DNA of 21,350 nt, taken from CAYPLH01 sp964411505 (lineage in GTDB: Bacteria > Bacillota > Clostridia > CAYPLH01 > DUMO01). Of this stretch, positions 7,253-15,362 are shown in pieces. The first letter of the stretch is position 1. Every line of letters begins with the position of its first letter. The translations under genes were made by a program, and so were the position numbers. The notes beneath the pieces are model-generated. The model did no database searches, was not told the DNA's origin, and was given only the letters and a program-made list of their open reading frames with translations. Where the stretch lies: the NCBI GenBank assembly GCA_964411505.1, contig CAYPLH010000065.1, positions 1-21,350 of the forward strand, given 5' to 3'.

Positions 7253-8026
7253 CTATTTTTTAATAAACATCTGAACCAGAATCTTACCATAAGTCTCACT
7301 ATCTGCAATACCGATACCTGTAAAATTGAAGCCATTATCTAAAAGGTTTCGCTTGTGATCCTCATCGTTAATCCACGCATTAAATGCACCTTCTATAGAG
7401 CGGTTGCCCGCTATGTTTTCTCCTGCGCTTCTGTAGCTGATATTAAACTGTTTCATCATGTCAAAGGGCGAGCCATAGTTTGATGAAGTATGGGAGAAAT
7501 AACTATTTTCTACCATGTCCTGAGCCTTAAGCCGTGCAACATTTACTAGTTCTGTATCAAATTTGAGTGGTTCAACACCAGCATCCATCCTTGCATCGTT
7601 AATCAGGCTAAGAAGCTGCTGTTCGTCCTGACTCAAGTTAATAACAGGAATGTCTTCCAAACCTTCACCAATTTCTGGTGAAGGATCACCTGTTACAGAA
7701 GTGGGTACATCACTGTCCGGTTCATCATTTGCCAAAGAAAGGTACTGAGCAAAAGCTGCTCCAACATATCCCGTTTCGGGATCGTAAATGGCATACCAAT
7801 CGCCAATCTGTCCTATTACTCTGACTTGTTGTCCATTTTTAAGTACACTCAAAACCTCATTGTCAGTCGACGGTCCGGTGCGTACATTGAGTCCTGAAGC
7901 TGTTACTACATAGTCAATTGAGCTGATCTGCTCAAATTCCGCTGTTTCAGCGGTTGCTCCATTGAAACATAGCATTGTGGTTAAAGAAATACAAAGCATA
8001 ATTAGGAAAGCAATCCTTTTTTTCAT
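7253..8026 (-). CDS. secreted SH3b-CAP (SCP/PR1, YkwD-like) protein
   Basis: A 257-residue exported protein. A signal peptide spans about residues 1-27. A bacterial SH3 domain (SH3b) at about 38-98 has the classic GLNVRTGPST...VL motif and YVGAAFAQYL end, and probably binds cell wall. An acidic Pro/Asp/Ser linker (100-130) leads to a CAP domain at about 135-255 with the conserved H179 (FSHTS), E203 (AGENIAG), W218 and H224, as in YkwD-type proteins of Bacillus. Secreted bacterial CAP proteins are common in sporulating Clostridia; their activity is poorly defined. Start 8026 is chosen over 8047 because GGAGGG lies a few bases before it and the signal peptide then begins MKKR. A 14-bp inverted repeat (8073-8132) is just upstream. 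Confidence 0.88.
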   Translation of the reverse strand: MKKRIAFLIMLCISLTTMLCFNGATAETAEFEQISSIDYVVTASGLNVRTGPSTDNEVLSVLKNGQQVRVIGQIGDWYAIYDPETGYVGAAFAQYLSLANDEPDSDVPTSVTGDPSPEIGEGLEDIPVINLSQDEQQLLSLINDARMDAGVEPLKFDTELVNVARLKAQDMVENSYFSHTSSNYGSPFDMMKQFNISYRSAGENIAGNRSIEGAFNAWINDEDHKRNLLDNGFNFTGIGIADSETYGKILVQMFIKK

Positions 8027-8072
8027 AAAATCCCTCCAAATAGTCAATAAAATATTAACCGTTAATTGGTAC

Positions 8073-8132
8073 TACAATGAAAGATAGGATTTACAGAGAC
8101 TCAATCCGCAAATTAGCATATCTTTCATTGTA
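8073..8132. repeat. perfect 14-bp inverted repeat upstream of the SH3b-CAP gene
   Basis: TACAATGAAAGATA (8073-8086) and its exact reverse complement TATCTTTCATTGTA (8119-8132) are separated by 32 bases. It lies between proS and the SH3b-CAP gene, 47 bases before the start codon of the latter. It could be a leader hairpin or a paired operator for the CAP gene; sequence alone does not decide. Confidence 0.65.
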
Positions 8133-8255
8133 ATATTATTATTGACACTTTTTTTATAATTATTTACATTTGGGAATTAAAATATTAAAAATATTGCTAT
8201 TCCATAACTTATTGTGGAGCTCAAATTTTATAACTCAAGCCCTTTATGCCATTTT

Positions 8256-9692
8256 TTAATATGCTTTAGCCCAATAAACCATGTGCATAGCCTCTTCCTT
8301 GCAACACACACATTTGTCGGAAATACTCTCCTGTTCAAAAGAAATACATCTTGCAGTAGCTCCTGTTCTTTCTTTTATATGCTCCTCACATTCTGCTTTA
8401 CCACACCACATTGCTTTAATAAATCCTGGAGTTTCAATCAATATCTTTTCGAACTCTTCAAAAGTTGCAGCTGAATATGTCTTATCCAAAAGCAAGGCAG
8501 TAGCTTTATCTAGTAGCCCTTGTTGCACTCTAGCCAAAACTTCAGGGACATTAGTTGTAATATTATCTATGCTCACAATCTCTTTTTCACGATTATCCCT
8601 TCTTACTAGCACAACTTGATTATTTTCAAGGTCCCTCGGTCCAATTTCCAGACGAAGTGGAACGCCTTTCATCTCGTATTCACTAAACTTCCATCCGGGC
8701 ATCTTATCACTGTCGTCCAGTTTCACCCTGCATACTTCGGACAGTTTTTGTGCAATCATCTTTGCTTTATCTAGAACTCCTGGCTTGTGCTGTGCTATAG
8801 GAACAATTACCAACTGTATCGGGGCTACATTCGGCGGCAAAACAAGCCCGCTGTCATCTCCATGAACCATTATTATTGCTCCTATCATCCTTGTACTAGT
8901 TCCCCATGAAGTCTGATGGACATACTGGAGCTGATTGTTTGTGTCAGTGTATTGTATGTCAAAAGCTCTTGCAAAACCATCTCCAAAATTATGTGAGGTT
9001 CCAGATTGCAGAGCTTTACCATCATGCATCAGGCTCTCAATAGTGTATGTGGCATGAGCTCCAGCAAACTTCTCCTTTTCGGTTTTTTGCCCCTTTACCA
9101 CCGGTATGGCAAGCACATTTTTGCAAAATTCCGCATACACATTGAGCATTTTTATTGTTTCTTCCTGTGCTTCTTCAGCAGTTGCATGCGCAGTGTGTCC
9201 TTCTTGCCACAAAAACTCCCTTGTTCTTAAAAAGGGGCGTGTGGTTTTCTCCCAACGTACAACCGAACACCACTGGTTGTATAGCTTTGGTAGATCTCTG
9301 TACGAGTGTATTATCTTTGAATAGTGATCACAAAATAGTGTTTCAGACGTTGGTCTTACACACAACCTTTCGGTCAGTTTCTCACTACCTCCATGAGTGA
9401 TCCATGCCACCTCGGGTGCAAATCCTTCGACATGATCCTTTTCCTTCTGAAGAAGGCTTTCCGGAATGAATAAAGGCATATAAACATTCTCATGACCAGT
9501 TTTTTTAAACCTTGCGTCCATTTCACGTTGAATGTTTTCCCATATTGCATATCCATACGGGCGAAACACTGTACATCCTCCAACACTGGAGTAGTCTACA
9601 AGATCAGCCTTTAAAACTACATCAGTATACCACTTTGCAAAATCGTCATGCATTGAAGTAATTTCTTCAACAAGTTTCCTATCATTTTTCAT
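8256..9692 (-). CDS. proS: prolyl-tRNA synthetase, archaeal/eukaryotic-type (short form)
   Basis: A 478-residue class II aminoacyl-tRNA synthetase that attaches proline to tRNA-Pro in the cytoplasm. It is the archaeal-type form found in many Clostridia: it lacks the inserted editing domain of the usual bacterial enzyme and has a C-terminal zinc-like domain. Visible are the motif 1 region (FRPYGYAIWENIQREMD), RPTSE and motif 2 (RTREFLWQEGHTAHA), the motif 3 region (GTSTRMIGAIIMVHGDD), the anticodon-binding domain (about 280-380) and a Cys-rich end (CGKAEC, then CVCC, about 430-465) finishing in AKAY. GGGAG precedes the ATG by nine bases. A strong sigma-A promoter lies at 9761-9790. I see no T-box leader, so regulation by uncharged tRNA is not supported. 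Confidence 0.97.
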   Translation of the reverse strand: MKNDRKLVEEITSMHDDFAKWYTDVVLKADLVDYSSVGGCTVFRPYGYAIWENIQREMDARFKKTGHENVYMPLFIPESLLQKEKDHVEGFAPEVAWITHGGSEKLTERLCVRPTSETLFCDHYSKIIHSYRDLPKLYNQWCSVVRWEKTTRPFLRTREFLWQEGHTAHATAEEAQEETIKMLNVYAEFCKNVLAIPVVKGQKTEKEKFAGAHATYTIESLMHDGKALQSGTSHNFGDGFARAFDIQYTDTNNQLQYVHQTSWGTSTRMIGAIIMVHGDDSGLVLPPNVAPIQLVIVPIAQHKPGVLDKAKMIAQKLSEVCRVKLDDSDKMPGWKFSEYEMKGVPLRLEIGPRDLENNQVVLVRRDNREKEIVSIDNITTNVPEVLARVQQGLLDKATALLLDKTYSAATFEEFEKILIETPGFIKAMWCGKAECEEHIKERTGATARCISFEQESISDKCVCCKEEAMHMVYWAKAY

Positions 9693-9760
9693 TTATTTTC
9701 ACTCCCACCTGTGGGTAATATTATGATTGAGTCATTACTCTAACTTCAATATTAAGATAA

Positions 9761-9790
9761 ATCATAATATAATCTATCCAGTACTGTCAA
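9761..9790 (-). promoter_or_regulatory. sigma-A promoter of proS
   Basis: On the minus strand a perfect TTGACA (9785-9790) is followed after 18 bases by TATGAT (9761-9766). Transcription would start near 9754, giving a leader of about 60 bases, too short for a T-box. In the rest of the 395-base divergent region (9693-10087) I see no other gene or structured RNA, and only a poor promoter-like sequence for the ispF-like gene. Confidence 0.7.
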
Positions 9791-10087
9791 CATTATTGTT
9801 TCAGCAACAATTATCGGTCACCATATTCGATCGTGTCTATTTTAGTTCCCCTCAAGCATATTAATCCAAACCTTCTTTAATACGTTTCTGTTTAGACCCT
9901 CTATAACTTGAGATAAACTTTCGCAATAACGGAAACTTAATACAGCTAATTATAGCACTAATTGTCTTCCTCTTGCTTGCAAGTTGCACATAACTTTATT
10001 AAAATATGATTATGTTCCAGTAGCTTATATACGCCTTTTTTTGGAGCAATCATAATAACCTAAAAAGATAAGTTGGAGGACTGCTTT

Positions 10088-10558
10088 ATGAAAGTTGGAA
10101 TTGGTCAAGATAGTCACAGGTTTGATTTTAACAATACTAATAAAAAGTTGATTCTAGGAGGGGTTGTTTTTGAAGATCATCCACCTCTTGAAGGCAACAG
10201 TGACGCTGATGTTGTGCTGCATTCTATAACAAATGCCATTTCAGGTGTAACCTGTGTAAATATTTTGGGTGAAGTTAGTGATAAAATGTGTTTTGAACAA
10301 GGCATAACCGATAGCCGTGAATATGTATATGAAGCGTTGAAATACTTGGGAGAGTTTAAAATCATACATCTTTCCATATCAATTGAGTGCAAGCAGCCTA
10401 AAATTACCCCAAAAATCCCCGAAATGCGAAAAAGTATTTCCAATATTCTTAATATTCCAGAAGGTGGTATAGGAATTACCGCAACTTCTGGTGAAGGTCT
10501 GACAGCTTTTGGAAAGGGCGAGGGGATACAAGTATTTTCCTGCATTACAGTTATTTAA
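10088..10558 (+). CDS. ispF: IspF-like (MECDP synthase family) protein, divergent active site
   Basis: A 156-residue protein of the 2-C-methyl-D-erythritol 2,4-cyclodiphosphate synthase family. In the non-mevalonate isoprenoid pathway IspF is a homotrimer that cyclises CDP-ME 2-phosphate using a metal held by Asp, His, His. Here D8 and H10 are kept (GQDSHRF), as are LILGGV, SDADVVLH, P..IPEMR and the GKGEGI end. But the third metal ligand, His in the usual G/A-HSD, is Asn (N37 in EGNSDAD), and the GDIG..FPDTD loop that helps bind the nucleotide substrate is replaced by VNILGEVSDKMC. It may be a paralogue with altered chemistry. Start 10088 has TTGGAGGA seven bases before it. It converges with ispD. 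Confidence 0.8.
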   Translation: MKVGIGQDSHRFDFNNTNKKLILGGVVFEDHPPLEGNSDADVVLHSITNAISGVTCVNILGEVSDKMCFEQGITDSREYVYEALKYLGEFKIIHLSISIECKQPKITPKIPEMRKSISNILNIPEGGIGITATSGEGLTAFGKGEGIQVFSCITVI

Positions 10559-10571
10559 ATTTCATTTTTTT

Positions 10572-10646
10572 AGCAGTGCTTATTTTTAAGAAGTGCTGCT
10601 TGCTCATGAATGAATTCACAAAAATGCATGATAATCCTCTGCATTT
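10572..10646. terminator. two hairpins between the convergent ispF-like and ispD genes
   Basis: Stem 1: AGCAGTGCTT (10572-10581) with AAGTGCTGCT (10591-10600), ten pairs including two G-T, just past the ispF-like stop. Stem 2: AAATGCA (10622-10628) with TGCATTT (10640-10646), which on the minus strand is followed by two more T's and sits 16 bases past the ispD stop. They are probably the transcript ends of the two genes; neither has a full U-tract. Confidence 0.4.
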
Positions 10647-10662
10647 CAAATAGCAATGTAAT

Positions 10663-11379
10663 TCATCTTCTAGCTATTGCTTCTCCTATAACAAGATCCT
10701 CCTGTGTTGTGATTTTTATATTGTCATAACTTCCCATTACCAATTTTACTTTGTAACCAGCTTTTTCAGCTAAGATTGCATCATCTGTTCCTAGGTACCC
10801 CTCTTCTTTTGCTTTTTTGTGTGATTTGCATATAATATCATACTTAAAAGTTTGAGGAGTTTGCACCGACCACAAGAATCTTCTATCAAGCGTATCTGAT
10901 ACAAAGCCTTCTTCATCGGATGACTTTATCGTATCCTTTACAGGCACCGCAGTACATACAGCTCCATATTCACAAGCGGCAGCTATATTTTCTATAATGG
11001 TATCCTCTTTTACAAAGGGTCTGGCGCCATCGTGAATCATCACAATATCACAGCTTTTCTCTACTTCCAAAAGCCCATTGTACACAGAATCCTGCCTATT
11101 AGGTCCTCCTAAAGTTATGACCTTCACCTTTCGAATATCATAAACGTCTATAATGTTGCTTTTACAATAGATAATATCTTTATCATTAACCACAAGAATT
11201 ATTTCATCAACATAGCAACAATTTTCGAATTTTAAAATTGTGCTTGCCAAAACCGGTAAGCCACCAATTTCTATAAACTGTTTATTTGTCTCCATGTTCA
11301 TTCTTGTGCCCTTGCCTGCTGCCACAATAACCACACTTACATATAGCTTGTCCAAAATTTTGTGTACATCTTTGTGCAA
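10663..11379 (-). CDS. ispD: 2-C-methyl-D-erythritol 4-phosphate cytidylyltransferase
   Basis: A protein of about 238 residues that joins CTP to methylerythritol phosphate, the third step of the non-mevalonate isoprenoid pathway. The N-terminal nucleotide-binding signature VVIVAAGKGTRM, then NKQF, HDGARPFV in the middle, VPVKDTIK, QTPQTFKYD and the TDDAILAEKAG segment are all in place, so it looks fully active. The start is uncertain: an in-frame TTG at 11379 has GAGGG five bases upstream and is chosen; TTG at 11394 (243 residues) and TTG at 11355 are alternatives. Its stop faces that of the ispF-like gene about 100 bases away. The unknown gene at 11526-12737 lies upstream on the same strand. 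Confidence 0.93.
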   Translation of the reverse strand: MHKDVHKILDKLYVSVVIVAAGKGTRMNMETNKQFIEIGGLPVLASTILKFENCCYVDEIILVVNDKDIIYCKSNIIDVYDIRKVKVITLGGPNRQDSVYNGLLEVEKSCDIVMIHDGARPFVKEDTIIENIAAACEYGAVCTAVPVKDTIKSSDEEGFVSDTLDRRFLWSVQTPQTFKYDIICKSHKKAKEEGYLGTDDAILAEKAGYKVKLVMGSYDNIKITTQEDLVIGEAIARR

Positions 11380-11525
11380 ATATAGCCCTCGCAATCTCCA
11401 TAAAGGAATTTTCTACTATCTCTAATAACTTCATTTTAACATATGTCCGCCATAAGATACTAGCACTTCTCCAATTGCTTTTTTAAAATTCACTGTTTAA
11501 AAATACGGATTGCGCTGCCGCTTTT

Positions 11526-12737
11526 TCATGTCCCAAGAGTCATTCCTGATATTGGGTCTATATAGACCAACCAGTAGCCAAACGCGCCATAGCGCAATTG
11601 CGCACCTTCTACCTGAACCCATCTACAAATATCTCCAAACGGCTTTTCATCAATTTTGTATGCACCTGGAACACCATAAACCATATAATCTTTTTCGGTC
11701 CTTTTGTCTTTGTATATACCAACTATCAGGTGTCTGTATTTAAAATGGGTCATCAAAACCTTTGGATTAAATAAAATAGCTGCTTTAATATCAAACTGAT
11801 GAAGAATATTATTTAAATATACCGGACTGTTGACTTTCCACCAAATATAGTCTTTCCTTCTATTGTTGAAAGGACAATATCTTTCAAAGTATGTATCCAA
11901 CTCATTTCTTAACTGGTTCATGTCACCTTTTCTTATTTCCTGCGTTTTTTTTGCTTTCTGTAAATCATGCAAATAGCAGTTTGCACAATGCTGCTGGTTG
12001 AGTGATTGCGCACATTTATGTACACCAAGTGGCTCAACTGGACAGTCTGCAGCTTTATCTGTATATTGGTTTTGAGTGTTAATCGACTTTTGTGGTGGTT
12101 CTACGCTCTCTTTATCTTTATAAACTAGTTCTTGGTATTCTTCTCCCTCAGATTCCACCTTAGCATCTTCAGTGGGATAAGGTATTACATTTGACTCCTT
12201 TTTATCTCCAGCATTATATACACTTGTAATATCTGCATTGTATTTACTAATAACATTCACTGAATTATCGCTTTTAGGCAGTATTTTATCACTTTGCTTA
12301 TTATCCGTTTGAATCAAACTCGTAACATGTTTGTTCCATTTAATTTTTTCGTTACGATAGGCGCAAAGCGGCCATATTATCCTGTTATTGTCAGTAATTG
12401 TACCAATTGAAATAACGTCAAAATCATTTAAGCTAAGTCCACTGTTTTTAATATTATCAGGGTCGAAGTCAAGTATCATCTGCCCATTGCTTCTACTAAA
12501 AACTATATCACCTATCAGCACATGTTTGGCATGATTTCCACTTTTTTTTATAAAATATACTCTGTATGGACTTTCATTACCCATCGGCTTAAGGTTCTGA
12601 ACAAATACATTGAGCCTGCCCTTACCATTTTTAATTTCAATCTTGGCATATCCTGAAGGCGTAGCAGACGTCCCATAACCTTGATCTTCCTCTTCAAAAA
12701 TCAGAAACTGTCTTTGATATTTTACCATTTCACCCAT
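11526..12737 (-). CDS. large hypothetical protein, two domains with Cys cluster
   Basis: A 403-residue protein with no signal peptide or membrane helix. The first 125 residues look beta-rich (KIEIKNGKGRLNVFVQNLKP, then YRVYFIKK and VLIGDIVFS). A variable Ser/Asp/Lys/Glu-rich linker covers about 130-235. A Cys/His cluster follows (H240, C242, H250, C251, C254), then a conserved-looking C-terminal domain (about 275-403) rich in aromatics: DYIWWKVNSPVYLNNILHQF, then YRHLIVGIYKD and AFGYWLVYIDP. I associate this arrangement with unnamed proteins of spore-forming Clostridia but know no function. Start 12737 is used because GAGGGG lies ten bases before it; ATG 12755 has no ribosome site. It follows ksgA in the position where B. 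subtilis has yabG, but it does not resemble YabG. Confidence 0.75.
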   Translation of the reverse strand: MGEMVKYQRQFLIFEEEDQGYGTSATPSGYAKIEIKNGKGRLNVFVQNLKPMGNESPYRVYFIKKSGNHAKHVLIGDIVFSRSNGQMILDFDPDNIKNSGLSLNDFDVISIGTITDNNRIIWPLCAYRNEKIKWNKHVTSLIQTDNKQSDKILPKSDNSVNVISKYNADITSVYNAGDKKESNVIPYPTEDAKVESEGEEYQELVYKDKESVEPPQKSINTQNQYTDKAADCPVEPLGVHKCAQSLNQQHCANCYLHDLQKAKKTQEIRKGDMNQLRNELDTYFERYCPFNNRRKDYIWWKVNSPVYLNNILHQFDIKAAILFNPKVLMTHFKYRHLIVGIYKDKRTEKDYMVYGVPGAYKIDEKPFGDICRWVQVEGAQLRYGAFGYWLVYIDPISGMTLGT

Positions 12738-13046
12738 CTTTATACAACCCCTCATAGAATCTCTTGCTTACATGTGTTTACATGGAATTTATTTAATTCT
12801 ATGCAAACAACTTTTTAAAAATACAGCACTATCATGTGTTTAGAAAGTCTATTTGCGTAGAATGACAACGTTCCATATATATGTATATGAGGAAGTTATC
12901 ATTTAAATGCACAATAGACTTAAGCTTATTACAAGATTCATAAAAGATTTAATGGATTTATGTGTCTATTTTGGTACCTATGTCATTTAAATAAATGAAC
13001 AATCTGAATAGTCACGGGATTTTTAATAAATGAACTCCTAAGTGTT
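12738..13046. other. intergenic region, nothing firm
   Basis: No gene or RNA is seen in these 309 AT-rich bases between ksgA and the unknown 403-residue gene. Just upstream of the latter, GCATAGA then 13 bases then CATGTAAA on the minus strand is a poor sigma-E-like match (about 10 of 15 positions), too weak to list separately. No terminator for ksgA was found. Confidence 0.3.
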
Positions 13047-13901
13047 TCATTTTTCAAACTGATGAATTAAATTTGATAGATTGGAAAATTGATATATGTC
13101 TAAATTTTCTCCACGCTCGTTTTCGCTAATATCCATTAGGTTTAAGACTTCTCTAAACTGGTCTTTTGAAAGTGGAAAAGCCCTACTGTTGCTTAAGGCA
13201 TTTAGTAAAGTTTTTCTCCGTTGTCCAAATGCTGCTCTGATCACTTTAAACAAAGTTTCCTTGCTAAGCGTTTCAACCGGTGGCTTATCATATATATCCA
13301 TATAAAGAACAGTGGAATCAACACTAGGTTGCGGAATAAATACATGAGGTGGTACATTAAATAATCTAACAGGGTTTGCAAAATACTGCACCGCAACAGT
13401 TAGCGCTCCATAGTTTTTGTTCCCAGGTTTTGCAACTATCCTATCCGCCACTTCTTTTTGAATCATAACGCACATACTCTTAACGCGTGGCCCCTTCTCC
13501 AAAAACTGCATAATAACAGGAGTCGTTATATAATAAGGCAGATTGCCTGCCATCCTAATGCTTTTGTATCCTTCCATATTTGCAACTATACTATTTAGGT
13601 CTATTTTTAGCACATCGTCATTTATTAGGGATATATTATTCATCCAGGCTAGATTTTCTGAAAGTGCAGGTATCAAACGCTTATCTATCTCGATTGCAAT
13701 AACATGCTTCGCCCGAGAAGCCAGTTCAACAGTAAGGTTTCCCAGCCCTGAGCCAACTTCAATAACAAGATCATCATAAGTTGCTTTTGTGCTGTCTGCA
13801 ATTTGACTTAAAACATTGCTATCTATAAGGAAGTTTTGTCCCAATGACTTTGTAAGCCTAATATCATATTTCTTAATAAGCTCTTTTGTGTTTTGATGCA
13901 T
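13047..13901 (-). CDS. rsmA: 16S rRNA (adenine1518/1519-N6) dimethyltransferase
   Basis: A 284-residue cytoplasmic RsmA/KsgA enzyme that dimethylates two adjacent adenines near the 3' end of 16S rRNA late in small-subunit assembly, using S-adenosylmethionine. The methyltransferase fold shows motif I EVGSGLGNLT (about 48-57), IEIDKRL (acidic SAM ligand), and the catalytic NLPYY at 119-123. The N-terminal KSLGQNFLID and the C-terminal FGQRRKTL segment are typical. The ribosome site GGGAG is seven bases before the ATG, in the 9-base gap after the YabE-like stop, so the two are one operon, driven probably from 15066-15094. In B. subtilis rnmV lies between yabE and ksgA; it is missing here. Confidence 0.97.
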   Translation of the reverse strand: MHQNTKELIKKYDIRLTKSLGQNFLIDSNVLSQIADSTKATYDDLVIEVGSGLGNLTVELASRAKHVIAIEIDKRLIPALSENLAWMNNISLINDDVLKIDLNSIVANMEGYKSIRMAGNLPYYITTPVIMQFLEKGPRVKSMCVMIQKEVADRIVAKPGNKNYGALTVAVQYFANPVRLFNVPPHVFIPQPSVDSTVLYMDIYDKPPVETLSKETLFKVIRAAFGQRRKTLLNALSNSRAFPLSKDQFREVLNLMDISENERGENLDIYQFSNLSNLIHQFEK

Positions 13902-13910
13902 GTATTCTCC

Positions 13911-14966
13911 CTAATCCGCAAGAATATAAACATTCACCTTTTTTACTCCCCAGTTATACACTTCCTGTTGTTCATCCAGGTATATATCTATTATATTGCC
14001 TTTAATAGCACCTCCGGTATCTGCACAAAGAGCAAAGCCATAGTCGTGTGTCTTACCACGAACCTCTACATAAACCCTTGTGCCCAGGGGAATAACTTTA
14101 GGATCAACTGCAATAATTCCTCTTCTTGCCACTTCACCGCTTGCGGTTATTCCAAAATACGGATCTCCGGGACGCTTTCCTGTATCCTCGTAGGAAGCAG
14201 TGTAAGCCGTGCATTTCATATCATATATAACCTCAGTATAGCGAATAGTGCCTCCTCTGGCAGTATTATAACTTGCGATTGTACCATATTCAATAACTTT
14301 GTTAATGGGCTCTTTTAGTATCGTGTCACCGATGAATTCGCGAGCTATTTGCACACCATCTTCATATATGACCTTATAGCTTTTTTCAAGTAAGCCTTCT
14401 TCTCCGCTCTTTATAACCTTTTCAACATCTTCGTCCAGATGATTGTTAGCTCTTTTGACAGTCTCATAGGATATGGCTGATCTTACATTTACTATTTTTT
14501 CTTCAACTCTTACTACTTTTATAACCATATTATCTATTATCTCATCATCTATCAAGGCGCCTTCCAGCCTGTCATTAGCATCAAGATAAATATTGTTGGT
14601 GCTCAGCATATCTCCAACTGTCTTTTTATATGTGTTAACAACAAACTCCTTACCGTCTGCATGAACTATTGCAGAAACAGCTTTTATACTAGGAACTCCT
14701 TCATTATCATCCCTCAATGAGCTTGCAACATCAGCCTTAATGTTATCAGGGTTTATATCACTGCCGCACTTTTTTAGCACCTGTTCGGAAACAGGCGTTA
14801 TAGCTGCTGAAATTGGCATAATCCCGGCATCACTAATTACTATTTCTTTTTTAATTTGATTAAAAGCGTACACACCCGAGCATACAGAAAGAATAACAGC
14901 AATAACTATTATGCCAGTTTTCCTGAACATTGCTCTTCGGATATCTACTCTTTTGAAAAGTCTCAT
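13911..14966 (-). CDS. yabE: YabE-like cell wall protein (DUF348, G5, 3D domains)
   Basis: A 351-residue exported or membrane-anchored protein. A basic N-terminus and a hydrophobic segment (about 18-36) act as signal/anchor. A DUF348 domain lies at about 95-152, a G5 domain at about 153-228, and a 3D domain at about 247-350 with its three conserved aspartates D288 (VDPKVIPLG), D316 (CADTGG) and D327 (IIDIYL). The 3D domain shares the double-psi barrel of MltA-type and resuscitation-promoting lytic transglycosylases, so peptidoglycan cleavage is the expected activity. B. subtilis YabE has the same plan with more DUF348 units. GGAGG precedes the ATG. A clean sigma-A promoter lies at 15066-15094. 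ksgA follows after nine bases. Confidence 0.93.
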   Translation of the reverse strand: MRLFKRVDIRRAMFRKTGIIVIAVILSVCSGVYAFNQIKKEIVISDAGIMPISAAITPVSEQVLKKCGSDINPDNIKADVASSLRDDNEGVPSIKAVSAIVHADGKEFVVNTYKKTVGDMLSTNNIYLDANDRLEGALIDDEIIDNMVIKVVRVEEKIVNVRSAISYETVKRANNHLDEDVEKVIKSGEEGLLEKSYKVIYEDGVQIAREFIGDTILKEPINKVIEYGTIASYNTARGGTIRYTEVIYDMKCTAYTASYEDTGKRPGDPYFGITASGEVARRGIIAVDPKVIPLGTRVYVEVRGKTHDYGFALCADTGGAIKGNIIDIYLDEQQEVYNWGVKKVNVYILAD

Positions 14967-15065
14967 TTTATTAACCTCCTAAATTATGTAATTGCAAATA
15001 AATCAATAAAAATTATGTTCTTGTGCAATCTAAAATAATTATCAGTACAATTAGAGACTTAAAGT

Positions 15066-15094
15066 ATTTTATTCTAAACTAAATCTATTGTCAA
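15066..15094 (-). promoter_or_regulatory. sigma-A promoter of the yabE-ksgA operon
   Basis: TTGACA (15089-15094), a spacer of 17 bases, then TAAAAT (15066-15071) on the minus strand. It would start transcription near 15059, giving a leader of about 93 bases before the YabE-like ATG. The rest of 14967-15362 carries the family 2 repeat and the terminator listed separately, and nothing else I can support. Confidence 0.7.
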
Positions 15095-15253
15095 CCCTTT
15101 CCATAACTTTACCGCTTAAACTTAGATTCTATAAGGGTTTTGCGTAAAAATAAAATTTAACAATATCAGAGAAATAAAATATTTGTATTACAATTATTGC
15201 CATGCATAATCCTATTATTCAAAATCTTAAATAATTCCAAATCAAAGAAATGA

Positions 15254-15285
15254 ATTGTCTAGGAAAGTATATTTTCCTAGACAAT
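15254..15285. repeat. inverted repeat family 2, copy 2 (perfect)
   Basis: ATTGTCTAGGAAA (15254-15266) and its exact reverse complement TTTCCTAGACAAT (15273-15285) flank the 6-base centre GTATAT. The imperfect sister copy is at 6965-6997. On the minus strand it directly follows the U-tract of the terminator at 15283-15308. Confidence 0.8.
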
Positions 15286-15308
15286 AAAAAGAGGGGAGCT
15301 GCGCTCCC
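15283..15308 (-). terminator. Rho-independent terminator of the Met/Tyr-rich gene
   Basis: On the minus strand GGGAGC, loop GCA, GCTCCC (15294-15308) is followed by CTCTTTTTATT. It is the clearest intrinsic terminator in the window, about 55 bases after the stop at 15363. Its U-tract runs into the family 2 inverted repeat. Confidence 0.85.
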
Positions 15309-15362
15309 AAAGATCAAATATTACGTTTTGTTTACTCAAAATTTCCCGAGCTTTATAATAAC

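Noticed and set aside
8142..8170. Plus-strand TTGACA-17-TACATT promoter directed against proS
   Set aside because: No plus-strand gene follows and the -10 is poor; probably chance in AT-rich DNA.
8214..8619. Plus-strand open frames inside proS, and similar frames opposite metG, ksgA, ispD and spmAB
   Set aside because: All are antisense shadows of clearly identified genes, lacking ribosome sites and protein-like composition.
9693..9760. T-box before proS (AGGTGGGAG resembles part of the T-box core)
   Set aside because: The bases are the ribosome site; the antiterminator core is not present and the leader is only about 60 bases.
6965..15285. Excisable island between the two family 2 repeats
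   Set aside because: The interval carries essential genes (proS, ksgA, ispD) and no integrase, so site-specific excision is very unlikely.
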